Assembly: GCF_001645105.1 (NCBI RefSeq)
Contig: NZ_LKEG01000015.1
Location: forward strand, 62,001 to 126,000
Reading direction: 5' to 3'
Length of the DNA: 64,000 nucleotides
Source: Pseudomonas marginalis
GTDB lineage: Bacteria > Pseudomonadota > Gammaproteobacteria > Pseudomonadales > Pseudomonadaceae
Position numbers and translations under genes: made by a program. The notes under the pieces are model-generated. The model saw only the letters and a list, made by a program, of their open reading frames with translations, was not told where the DNA came from and did not search any database. This document shows positions 9,447-16,804 of this stretch, piece after piece (position 1 is the first letter of the stretch; each line of letters opens with the position of its first letter).

Positions 9447-9913
9447 TCTTTGGCAGGCTCACGGGCCAGGCGGTCGATCTCTTCGCGGAACTCATTGAGG
9501 TCCTGGAAGCGTCGATACACCGAGGCGAAACGGATATAGGCAACTTCGTCGAGCTTTTGCAGCTCGCCCATTACCAGTTCTCCAACCACCAGGCTCTTGA
9601 CCTCGCGCTCGCCGGTCGCACGCAGCTTGTGCTTGATATGCACCAGCGCCGCCTCCAGCCGCTCGACACTCACCGGGCGTTTTTCCAGGGCGCGCTGCAT
9701 ACCGGCGCGCAATTTTTCTTCGTCGAAGGGTTGGCGGCTGCCGTCGGACTTGATCAGCCGTGGCAACACCAGTTCGGCGGTTTCGAAGGTGGTGAAACGT
9801 TCACCGCAGCCAGAGGCCAGGCATTCGCGCCGGCGACGCACTTGATCGCCCTCGGCGACCAGTCGCGAGTCAATGACCTTGGTGTCGTTGGCACCGCAGA
9901 AGGGACAGTGCAT
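9443..9913 (-). CDS. nrdR: Transcriptional repressor NrdR
   Basis: Represses ribonucleotide reductase genes in response to bound (d)ATP. The start was set at the ATG giving [18 protein letters not shown], because this is the invariant NrdR N-terminus; a longer reading frame extends 21 codons upstream but those residues are not part of the family. 156 residues: zinc ribbon (CPFCG and a second C...C pair, residues 3-34) followed by an ATP-cone domain (residues about 49-139). First gene of the rib operon. Confidence 0.94.
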   Translation of the reverse strand: MHCPFCGANDTKVIDSRLVAEGDQVRRRRECLASGCGERFTTFETAELVLPRLIKSDGSRQPFDEEKLRAGMQRALEKRPVSVERLEAALVHIKHKLRATGEREVKSLVVGELVMGELQKLDEVAYIRFASVYRRFQDLNEFREEIDRLAREPAKE

Positions 9914-10053
9914 GGTGGGCAGGCAACAAATAAAGGGAGGGCCATGGTAGCGCATCCCCGTGGCAAGACAAGCCATAGCCTTTACGGTATATAGGCTGGC
10001 TATTATGTTTCATATTTTTCAAGCCACGGATTTTGTCCTTTCTGGAGCCGTAC

Positions 10054-10509
10054 ATGCAGTTACGACCACTTGTTTTGCTCACCCTGTTCAGTGTCCTGGT
10101 CGCCTGCAGCAGCGAAGCCCCCAAGCCTGCCGCCCCTCAACCGGCACCGGCGCAAGAGAAAAAAGTCCCCGGCATTGAAGACACCGGTCCCCTGCCCGCC
10201 TACCAGCGTGAAATCAGCGGCAGCCTGACCAACGTGCCGGCCGGCGCTGAAGTCGAGATGGCGTTGCTGGTGATCGACGACCGTTCGCGTCCGCAACAAC
10301 TGCTGGCCAGCAGTGTGCTGACCGGCAATGGCCAGCCCCTGGCCTTCCGCCTGCGCTACAACCCCGAAGCCTTCCCCGCCGGTGCGCGGGTTGAACTGCG
10401 CGGCCGCGCCAGCCAGTCCGGCCAGCTGATCCTGCACCTGCCCGCCGTGCGCATCACCCAGGCGATCACCCAGAGCACCGGCCCCCTGCAACTCGTCAAG
10501 GCACCATGA
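10054..10509 (+). CDS. YbaY-family lipoprotein
   Basis: 151-residue secreted lipoprotein: signal sequence RPLVLLTLFSVLVAC with lipobox Cys near residue 17, a Pro/Ala-rich linker (about 19-40), and a C-terminal beta-sandwich YbaY-type domain (VSGSLT-like strand, EVEMALLVIDDRSRP, AFRLRYNPEAF). The ATG at 10054 is preceded by CTGGAG at good spacing; a longer upstream TTG start is rejected because it weakens the signal peptide. Function is unknown; the family sits in the outer membrane of Gram-negatives. It is divergent from nrdR and coupled to the next gene by an ATGA overlap. Confidence 0.82.
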   Translation: MQLRPLVLLTLFSVLVACSSEAPKPAAPQPAPAQEKKVPGIEDTGPLPAYQREISGSLTNVPAGAEVEMALLVIDDRSRPQQLLASSVLTGNGQPLAFRLRYNPEAFPAGARVELRGRASQSGQLILHLPAVRITQAITQSTGPLQLVKAP

Positions 10510-11162
10510 CGCCACCGTTGGACCTGCAAGCGGCGCTGAGCGAACTGATCGGCGACGCACAGCTGGTGCCCTGCCCGTTGCCGGGCACCGAGCTGTCGTT
10601 GTGGCTGCTGGATGCCGACAACATGGACCGCGCCTTCAGCCCCGAAGAAACCCGCCGCATTCTGCATGAACCGCCCTACTGGAGTTTTTGCTGGGCCAGC
10701 GGCCTGGCGCTGGCGCGCTACCTGGCGGCGAACCCTGAGTGGGTCGCGGGCAAACGCGTGCTGGACTTCGGCGCGGGCTCCGGCGTGGCCGCGATTGCAG
10801 CGGTCAAGGCTGGCGCACGGGAAGTGGTGGCCTGCGACTTGGACCCACTGGCCTTGGCGTCATGCCGGGCGAATGCCGAGCTTAACGATGTAGAGCTGGG
10901 CTACTCCGCCGATTTTTTCGCCGAAGCCGACCGCTTCGACCTGATCCTGGTCGCCGATGTGCTCTACGACCGGGCGAACCTGCCGCTGCTGGATCAGTTC
11001 CTGACCCGAGGCCGCGAAGCACTGGTGGCAGATTCACGCGTGCGTGACTTCCAGCACCCGGATTACCAGCGGCTGGAGATCCTTGATGCGCTGACATTGC
11101 CGGACTTGGCCGAGCCTTGGGAGTTTCGCAAGGTGAGTCTTTACCACTCGCGGCGCTCTTGA
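10506..11162 (+). CDS. Class I SAM-dependent methyltransferase, lysine-methyltransferase-like
   Basis: 218-residue methyltransferase with the nucleotide-binding motif VLDFGAGSGVAAIAAVKAG (about 90-108), acidic post-I motif ACDLDPLAL, and motif IV region LILVADVLYD. It resembles the PrmA-related / ETFB and nicotinamide N-methyltransferase-like family that modifies lysines of proteins; the target here is not known. It overlaps the YbaY-like gene by four bases. A REP inverted-repeat pair follows the stop. Confidence 0.72.
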   Translation: MTPPLDLQAALSELIGDAQLVPCPLPGTELSLWLLDADNMDRAFSPEETRRILHEPPYWSFCWASGLALARYLAANPEWVAGKRVLDFGAGSGVAAIAAVKAGAREVVACDLDPLALASCRANAELNDVELGYSADFFAEADRFDLILVADVLYDRANLPLLDQFLTRGREALVADSRVRDFQHPDYQRLEILDALTLPDLAEPWEFRKVSLYHSRRS

Positions 11163-11175
11163 AAGCATCCCTTCT

Positions 11176-11307
11176 GTAGTGAGCGGGCTTGCCCCCCGCC
11201 GGGTGGCGGAGCCGCCCCAAAACAGGCGGCTGAATTCTGTCTGGAAGGTTGCGGTGACCGGATTGGGGCGGCTTCGCCACCCAGCGCGGGGCAAGCCCGC
11301 TCACTAC
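11176..11307. repeat. REP inverted-repeat pair (GTAGTGAGCGGGCTTG type)
   Basis: Two arms of about 44 bases (11176-11219 and 11264-11307) are near-perfect inverted repeats with about four mismatches, beginning GTAGTGAGCGGGCTTGCCCC, separated by about 44 bases. This is a REP doublet (BIME/REPIN) of a different sequence family from the other three in the window. It fills most of the gap between the methyltransferase and the thioredoxin-like gene. Confidence 0.85.
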
Positions 11308-11402
11308 AGTGGCAGGCATCACGCGTTTGAACTCCAAGCCGCTTCCGGTAGCCAGCGCCAGCCCTTATAGTTGCCCCATTCCCGCTTTATTCGAGACGCC
11401 CC

Positions 11403-12275
11403 ATGAGTGAACCCACGCCGTATATCTTCGACGTCACCACCGCCAATTTCGACCAGGCCGTGATCCAGAACTCCTTCGAAAAACCCGTGCTGGTGGATTT
11501 CTGGGCCGAGTGGTGCGCGCCGTGCAAGGCGTTGATGCCAATGCTGGCGAAGGTTGCCGAGAGTTATCAGGGCGAGTTGCTGCTGGCCAAGGTCGATTGC
11601 GAGGCCGAGCAGGACATCGTTGCGCGGTTTGGCATTCAGAGCCTGCCGACGGTGGTGCTGTTCAAGGATGGGCAGCCGGTGGATGGGTTCGCCGGAGCGC
11701 AGCCGGAGTCGGCGGTGCGGGCGATGCTCGAGCCGCATGTGCAGATGCCGCCACCGGCAGCGGCGGATCCGTTGGAGCAGGCCCAGGCACTGTTTGCCGA
11801 AGGTCGCATCAGCGATGCTGAAGCCGTGCTGGTGACGCTGCTGGGCGAAGACAACACTAACGCCGCGGCGTTGATCCTGTACGCCCGCTGCCTGGCCGAA
11901 CGCGGTGAATTGGGTGAAGCCCAGACCGTGCTGGACGCGGTGAAGAGCGACGATCACAAAGCCGCCCTCGCCGGGGCCAAGGCGCAGATCACCTTCCTGC
12001 GCCAGGCTGCCGACCTGCCGGACGCCGCCGACTTGAAAAGCCGCCTGGCGCAAAACCCGCAGGACGACGAAGCGGCCTATCAGTTGGCGATCCAGCAACT
12101 GGCGCGCCAACAGTACGACGCGGCGCTGGAAGGTTTGCTCAAGCTGTTTATCCGCAACCGCAGCTACAGCGAAGGCCTACCGCACAAGACCTTGCTGCAG
12201 GTGTTCGAACTGCTGGGCAACGACCACCCGTTGGTGACCGTGTACCGCCGCAAGTTGTTCGCCGCGCTGTACTAA
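11403..12275 (+). CDS. ybbN: Thioredoxin-TPR co-chaperone, CnoX/YbbN-like
   Basis: 290 residues: an N-terminal thioredoxin fold (about 5-110) with the active-site motif WAEWCAPCKALMP, followed by a helical tetratricopeptide-like region (about 120-285) with repeated A/E-rich helices. This architecture is that of CnoX, which in E. coli protects substrates from oxidation and hands them to DnaK/GroEL. Here both cysteines of CxxC are present, unlike the SxxC of E. coli CnoX, so disulfide activity is possible. Stop overlaps the stop of the convergent gene by four bases. Confidence 0.88.
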   Translation: MSEPTPYIFDVTTANFDQAVIQNSFEKPVLVDFWAEWCAPCKALMPMLAKVAESYQGELLLAKVDCEAEQDIVARFGIQSLPTVVLFKDGQPVDGFAGAQPESAVRAMLEPHVQMPPPAAADPLEQAQALFAEGRISDAEAVLVTLLGEDNTNAAALILYARCLAERGELGEAQTVLDAVKSDDHKAALAGAKAQITFLRQAADLPDAADLKSRLAQNPQDDEAAYQLAIQQLARQQYDAALEGLLKLFIRNRSYSEGLPHKTLLQVFELLGNDHPLVTVYRRKLFAALY

Positions 12276-12619
12276 TCGCCGACCCAGCTGTACAGCGGCG
12301 TATCCCCGCCGCTGGCAACCTTCACCTGGGCGCTGTGGCGCAGGCGTACCAAAAGGCGCTTGCCTGCCGAGGCGTCGCCGGCCAGGCCTTCCAACTGGTC
12401 AAGCAACTCCAGGCCACTGAGCTGTCCGGCCTTGCGCAACAGCGCCTGGGCGCCCTGCCACAGCTCATCATTGTGTTTGACCGGAGCCACGGGCGCAGCG
12501 GCCGGGCTGGCGACGGGCGTGGCCTGCAAGTGCGCGCCCAGCCGTGCCCAATCGCCGTCATCGAGCTCCAGGGTCAAGTCCACCGGCAGGTCGCCGACCG
12601 TTCCACGAATTCGCAACAT
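12272..12619 (-). CDS. Conserved hypothetical protein
   Basis: 115-residue soluble protein beginning MLRIRGTVGDLPVDLTLELDD. The start was placed at the ATG preceded by AGTAAGGA rather than at an upstream in-frame ATG, because the longer form has no good ribosome site and no typical sequence. A short Ala/Pro linker (about 40-50) separates an N-terminal beta-rich part from a helical C-terminal part. I do not recognise a functional family. It converges on ybbN and is divergent from the DUF2796 operon. Confidence 0.65.
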   Translation of the reverse strand: MLRIRGTVGDLPVDLTLELDDGDWARLGAHLQATPVASPAAAPVAPVKHNDELWQGAQALLRKAGQLSGLELLDQLEGLAGDASAGKRLLVRLRHSAQVKVASGGDTPLYSWVGD

Positions 12620-12702
12620 CGTCCTTACTCCTGCATTTTTCCGACAAGCATGCTCCCATGCGGCTTGCGCAACGCCAAGCGGGCGGTCAAACTCTCGGCC
12701 AA

Positions 12703-12724
12703 TTGTTATAAGATCACATAACAA
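12703..12724. promoter_or_regulatory. Candidate Zur-binding palindrome
   Basis: TTGTTAT and ATAACAA arms flank eight bases; within it, TGTTATAAGATCACA at 12704-12718 matches the Zur consensus TGTTATAnTATAACA at all but two of fourteen defined positions. It lies about 26 bases before the DUF2796 start and overlaps a possible -10 (TATAAG). Zinc-repressed expression of the following operon is inferred. Confidence 0.65.
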
Positions 12725-12749
12725 AACTTTCATGTTCTGGAGTCTTCTC

Positions 12750-13340
12750 ATGCGCCGTTTGTTGCTTGCTTTGCCGTTTGCCCTGCTGCCATTGGCGGTT
12801 GCCCATGCTCATGACGACCACGACCATGAACACGGCAGCCTCGGCGCCCACGAGCATGGCGTCGGCCGCCTCAACGCAGTGCTCGACGGCCAGGCCCTGG
12901 AGCTTGAGTTGGACAGCCCGGCAATGAACCTGGTGGGTTTCGAACACCTGGCCACCACCCCGGCGGACAAAGCCAAGGTCGCCGCCGCGCGCAAGCAACT
13001 GGAGAACCCCGTCGCCCTGTTCAACCTGCCTAAGGCTGCCGGTTGCGTGATCAGCACCCAGGAGCTCAACAGCCCGCTGTTCGGCGATAAACCCGAAGCC
13101 GACCATGACGACGATGATGACGACGCCAAAGACGGCGCCCACGAACACCCTCACGACCACAGCGAAATCCACGCCCACTACCAGTTCACCTGTGCCACAC
13201 CGACGGCCCTGAGTACTCTTGACCTGACCCAGGTGTTCAAGACCTTCCCCGCCACCCAGAAAATTCAGGTACAACTGATCGGCCCGAGCGGCCAGCAAGG
13301 TGTTGAAGCGACGGCCACCGCAGCCACCCTGAAGTTCTGA
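12750..13340 (+). CDS. DUF2796 family His-rich periplasmic protein, zinc-linked
   Basis: 196 residues with a signal peptide (MRRLLLALPFALLPLAVAHA) and two histidine/aspartate-rich stretches: HDDHDHEHGSLGAHEHG right after cleavage and DHDDDDDDAKDGAHEHPHDH near residues 117-137. These are classic metal-binding stretches, probably for zinc. It opens a four-gene run with an ABC ATPase, a permease and a DUF3299 protein and is preceded by a Zur-like palindrome. The start has CTGGAG eight bases ahead; a slightly upstream ATG at 12732 lacks this. Orthologous to the gene set at PA4063-PA4066 in P. aeruginosa by order. Biochemical role not known. Confidence 0.85.
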   Translation: MRRLLLALPFALLPLAVAHAHDDHDHEHGSLGAHEHGVGRLNAVLDGQALELELDSPAMNLVGFEHLATTPADKAKVAAARKQLENPVALFNLPKAAGCVISTQELNSPLFGDKPEADHDDDDDDAKDGAHEHPHDHSEIHAHYQFTCATPTALSTLDLTQVFKTFPATQKIQVQLIGPSGQQGVEATATAATLKF

Positions 13341-13346
13341 GTCCCC

Positions 13347-14057
13347 ATGACCCACGCATTGATCGAACTGTCTGACCTGGGCTTCAACTGGCCTGGGCAC
13401 CCACAGTTGCTGGACATCCCCGCGTTCCGCCTGGAAGCGGGGGAAACCCTGTTTCTCAAAGGCCCGAGCGGCAGTGGCAAAACCACACTGCTGGGCCTGC
13501 TCGGCGGCGTGCAGAAACCCAGCCGAGGCAGCATCCGCCTGCTCGGCCAGGAGCTGACTGAGCTCTCGGCCGGTGCCCGCGACCGTTTCCGCGTCGACCA
13601 CACCGGCTACATCTTCCAGCAGTTCAACCTGCTGCCGTTCCTGTCGGTGCGCGAGAACGTCGAATTGCCGTGCCACTTTTCCACGCTGCGCGCGCAACGA
13701 GCAAAACAGCGCCACGGCAGTGTCGACCAGGCCGCCGCTGCGTTGCTCGCGCACCTGGGTTTGAAAGACAAAGACCTGCTCGAAAGGCGTGCCGACTCGC
13801 TGTCCATCGGCCAGCAACAACGGGTGGCCGCCGCCCGTGCGTTGATCGGCCAGCCGGAACTGGTGATCGCCGACGAGCCTACCTCGGCCCTGGACTACGA
13901 CGCCCGCGAAGCCTTCCTGCAACTGCTGTTCGCCGAATGCCGCGAAGCGGGCGCCAGCCTGTTGTTTGTCAGCCATGACCAGAGCCTGGCTTCGCTGTTC
14001 GACCGCAACCTGTCGCTGGCCGAGCTCAATCGCGCCGCCACGCCCGCAGAGGTTTGA
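13347..14057 (+). CDS. ABC transporter ATP-binding protein, LolD/MacB type
   Basis: 236-residue ATPase with Walker A GPSGSGKTT (about 40-48), Q-loop FQQFNLLPFLSV, signature LSIGQQQRVAAARAL, Walker B LVIADEPTSALD and switch His in VSHDQ. It belongs to the MacB/LolD/FtsE-like group that drives mechanotransmission or extraction rather than classical import. It starts six bases after the DUF2796 gene and is followed by its permease one base later. In this context it probably moves or extracts a zinc-related substrate, which is not identified. Confidence 0.9.
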   Translation: MTHALIELSDLGFNWPGHPQLLDIPAFRLEAGETLFLKGPSGSGKTTLLGLLGGVQKPSRGSIRLLGQELTELSAGARDRFRVDHTGYIFQQFNLLPFLSVRENVELPCHFSTLRAQRAKQRHGSVDQAAAALLAHLGLKDKDLLERRADSLSIGQQQRVAAARALIGQPELVIADEPTSALDYDAREAFLQLLFAECREAGASLLFVSHDQSLASLFDRNLSLAELNRAATPAEV

Positions 14058-14058
14058 G

Positions 14059-15324
14059 ATGTATCTGTTCCGTCTAGCCATGGCCAGCCTGGCTAATCGC
14101 CGCTTTACCGCGATCCTCACTGCTTTCGCCATCGCGCTTTCAGTCTGCTTGTTGCTCGCGGTGGAGCGCGTGCGCGTTGAGGCGCGCAACAGTTTCGCCA
14201 GCACCATCAGCGGCACCGACCTGATCGTCGGCGCCCGCTCGGGCTCGGTCAACCTGCTGCTGTACTCGGTGTTTCGCATCGGCAACGCCACCAACAACAT
14301 CCGTTGGGACAGTTTCGAACACTTTGCCGCCAGCCCCCAGGTGAAGTGGGCGATCCCGATGTCCCTCGGCGACTCCCATCGCGGCTACCGCGTGATGGGC
14401 ACCAACGCGTCCTACTTCGAACACTACCAATACGGGCGCAAGCAAAACCTCGAACTGGCCAGCGGCCGCGCCTTCGCGACCGACCCGTTCGAAGTGGTGC
14501 TCGGTGCCGAGGTCGCCGACGCGTTGCATTACAAACTCGGCGACAAACTGGTGCTCGCCCACGGCGTGGCGGTGGTCAGCCTGGTCAAGCACGACGACAA
14601 ACCGTTCACCGTGGTCGGCATTCTCAAGCGCACCGGCACGCCGGTGGACCGCACGTTGCACATCAGCCTCGGCGGCATGGAAGCGATCCATATCGACTGG
14701 CACAACGGCGTGCCCGCGCAGGGCAAAGGCCGTATCAGCGCCGACCAGGCACGTAACATGGACCTTACACCGCAGGCCATCACCGCGTTCATGCTCGGCC
14801 TGAACAACAAGATTTCCACCTTCGCCCTGCAACGGGAGATCAACGAATTCCGCGGTGAACCGATGCTGGCGATCCTGCCCGGCGTGGCACTGCAAGAGCT
14901 GTGGAGCATGATGGGCACCGCCGAAAAAGCCCTGTTCGTGATCTCGCTGTTCGTGGTGCTCACCGGCCTGATCGGCATGCTCACGGCGATCCTCACCAGC
15001 CTCAACGAACGCCGCCGCGAAATGGCGATCCTGCGTTCGGTGGGCGCCCGCCCGTGGCATATCGCGACGCTGCTGGTCTTCGAAGCCTTCGCCCTGGCGC
15101 TGTCTGGCGTGATCGCGGGCGTGGGTTTGCTGTACGTGTGCATGGCCGCGTCGCGCGGGTACCTGCAGGCCAACTACGGCCTGGACTTGCCGATGTCGTG
15201 GCCCAGCGAATATGAATGGACGTTGCTCGCCGGTATCCTGGCGGCAGCGCTGTTGATGGGCAGCGTGCCCGCGTGGCGCGCCTATCGACAATCCCTGGCC
15301 GATGGCCTGTCCATACGTTTATGA
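14059..15324 (+). CDS. ABC transporter permease, FtsX/MacB type
   Basis: 421 residues with the MacB-like plan: one N-terminal membrane segment (about 18-36), a long periplasmic domain (about 40-285), then three C-terminal membrane segments (about 290-318, 335-365 and 390-410) forming the FtsX domain with LNERRREMAILRSVGARPWHI between them. The ATG at 14059 directly follows the ATPase stop; an earlier in-frame start lies inside the ATPase gene and is not credible. Pairs with the upstream ATPase. Overlaps an ATG at 15321, but the next gene probably starts at 15336. Confidence 0.88.
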   Translation: MYLFRLAMASLANRRFTAILTAFAIALSVCLLLAVERVRVEARNSFASTISGTDLIVGARSGSVNLLLYSVFRIGNATNNIRWDSFEHFAASPQVKWAIPMSLGDSHRGYRVMGTNASYFEHYQYGRKQNLELASGRAFATDPFEVVLGAEVADALHYKLGDKLVLAHGVAVVSLVKHDDKPFTVVGILKRTGTPVDRTLHISLGGMEAIHIDWHNGVPAQGKGRISADQARNMDLTPQAITAFMLGLNNKISTFALQREINEFRGEPMLAILPGVALQELWSMMGTAEKALFVISLFVVLTGLIGMLTAILTSLNERRREMAILRSVGARPWHIATLLVFEAFALALSGVIAGVGLLYVCMAASRGYLQANYGLDLPMSWPSEYEWTLLAGILAAALLMGSVPAWRAYRQSLADGLSIRL

Positions 15325-15335
15325 GGAAGGCTTTG

Positions 15336-15857
15336 ATGCGTCGCGCCCTGCTTGCCCTGTTTCTGCTGATTGCCCTGCCCGCCTGGGCGGAAGATCAGCC
15401 CAAGGACTTGTCCTGGCAGGAAATGATCCCGCCGGACGCGCCGCCGGAAATTCCCAATATGAAACCGCTGCACGACCTGTCGAACATGGCCGATGCGTTG
15501 TCCGTCGAGGCGGCGCCGGCCGCCAAACAGGATTTGCCCAACGCGCCGGTGGTGCAGAGCCTCGACGGTCAGCACATCCGTTTACCGGGTTATATCGTGC
15601 CGCTGGAAGTCAGCGAAGAAGGCCGTACCACCGAGTTTCTGCTGGTGCCGTATTTCGGCGCGTGCATCCATGTGCCGCCGCCGCCGTCGAACCAGATCGT
15701 GCATGTCAAAAGCGAGATCGGCGTGAAGCTCGATGAGCTCTACCAGCCGTACTGGATCGAAGGCGCGATGCAAGTCAAACCGTCCACCAGCGAACTCGCC
15801 GATGCCGGTTACCAGATGGATGCCGAGAAAATTTACATGTACGAGCTGCCGGAATAG
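15336..15857 (+). CDS. DUF3299 family secreted protein
   Basis: 173 residues with a clear signal peptide (MRRALLALFLLIALPAWA). The mature part has the DUF3299 hallmark PYFGACIHVPPPPSNQIVHV (about 108-127) with an invariant Cys-Ile-His and proline run. The start at 15336 was preferred over 15321 since GAGGAAGG sits five bases before it. Last gene of the putative Zur-controlled operon. The family is uncharacterised; the Cys/His motif could bind metal or substrate. Confidence 0.82.
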   Translation: MRRALLALFLLIALPAWAEDQPKDLSWQEMIPPDAPPEIPNMKPLHDLSNMADALSVEAAPAAKQDLPNAPVVQSLDGQHIRLPGYIVPLEVSEEGRTTEFLLVPYFGACIHVPPPPSNQIVHVKSEIGVKLDELYQPYWIEGAMQVKPSTSELADAGYQMDAEKIYMYELPE

Positions 15858-15874
15858 CGCTGATCGCCCTTTCA

Positions 15875-15888
15875 TTGAGCTGAGTCAA
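15875..15888. promoter_or_regulatory. Candidate ANR/FNR box upstream of oprG
   Basis: TTGAGCTGAGTCAA matches the ANR/FNR consensus TTGATnnnnATCAA at eight of ten defined positions and is a dyad. It lies about 63 bases before the oprG start codon. OprG in P. aeruginosa is known to respond to oxygen and iron and to ANR, so the site is plausible. Confidence 0.45.
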
Positions 15889-15951
15889 AAGACCGAACGG
15901 AACGATCTTTACCATTGGACGTACAACTTTTAAACGTCCTTTGGAGCTCCC

Positions 15952-16650
15952 ATGAACAAGTCTCTGCTTGGCGCGTCCCTCTTCGCGCTCGCCCTCGCTG
16001 CCCCTGTTGTACACGCTCACGAAGCGGGCGACATTCTGATTCGCGCCGGTGCAATCACCGTGAACCCGAAGGCAGACAGCAGCAGCGTCAAGGTTGACCA
16101 GGGCCCACTGGCCGGCGCCAATCTAGGCGGCAAGGCGACCATGAGCAGCGACACTCAGTTGGGCTTGAACTTCGCCTACATGCTGACCAACCACGTCGGT
16201 ATCGAACTGCTGGCGGCCACACCGTTCGAGCATGACGTGAAGATCAAGAACACCGCCCTAGGCGCCGCGAACGGCAAACTCGGCACCCTGAAACACCTGC
16301 CGCCGACCCTGAGCGTCGTGTACTACCCACTGGACAACAAGTCGGCTTTCCAGCCGTACGTGGGCGCCGGTATCAACTACACCTGGATCTATGACGAACA
16401 CGTCGGCAGCCGCGCATCGGACGCAGGCTTCAGCAACTTCAAGGCCGAAAACTCCTGGGGCTGGGCGGCGCAGATCGGTGCCGACTACATGATCAACGAC
16501 AAGTGGATGATCAACGCCCAGGCGCGCTACATCGACATCAGCACCAAAGCGACGGTGGACAACAATGCCCTGGGCCAGGGCACTCGCGCCAAGGTCAATG
16601 TGGACGTCGACCCGATGGTCTACATGGTGGGTATCGGCTACAAGTTCTGA
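15952..16650 (+). CDS. oprG: Outer-membrane protein OprG/OmpW
   Basis: 232-residue eight-stranded beta-barrel of the OmpW family. Signal peptide MNKSLLGASLFALALAAPVVHA, then HEAGDILIRAGAITVNP, the typical OmpW N-terminus, LTNHVGIELLAATPFEHD, GAGINYTWIYDEHVG and a terminal aromatic residue (GIGYKF). OmpW/OprG form narrow hydrophobic channels for small apolar molecules or amino acids. Strong TTTGGAGCTCCC ribosome site ahead of the ATG. Follows the zinc-linked operon but has its own upstream region with an ANR-like box. Confidence 0.93.
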   Translation: MNKSLLGASLFALALAAPVVHAHEAGDILIRAGAITVNPKADSSSVKVDQGPLAGANLGGKATMSSDTQLGLNFAYMLTNHVGIELLAATPFEHDVKIKNTALGAANGKLGTLKHLPPTLSVVYYPLDNKSAFQPYVGAGINYTWIYDEHVGSRASDAGFSNFKAENSWGWAAQIGADYMINDKWMINAQARYIDISTKATVDNNALGQGTRAKVNVDVDPMVYMVGIGYKF

Positions 16651-16680
16651 CACCAACCTAACCAGCAACACAACACTCAA

Positions 16681-16769
16681 TGTGGGAGGGGGCTTGCCCC
16701 CGATTGCAGTGTGTCAGCCAACACATATTTGACTGAACCACCGCTATCGGGGACAAGCCCCCTCCCACA
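16681..16769. repeat. REP inverted-repeat pair (TGTGGGAGGGGGCTTG type)
   Basis: Arms 16681-16704 and 16746-16769 are inverted copies with one mismatch (TGTGGGAGGGGGCTTGCCCCC versus the complement of GGGGACAAGCC...). They lie between the convergent oprG and dehydrogenase-like genes and could fold as a bidirectional hairpin. This is the common REPIN of the P. fluorescens group. Confidence 0.9.
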
Positions 16770-16804
16770 TTTGGCTCGTGCCCACATTAGGTTTGTGTGC
16801 GGGA

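Noticed and set aside
9914..9976. Upstream extension of nrdR by 21 codons
   Set aside because: NrdR invariably starts MxCPFC; the extension has no family sequence.
12714..14300. 528-codon minus-strand open frame opposite the DUF2796 gene and ABC ATPase
   Set aside because: Antisense to well-supported genes; no recognisable domain.
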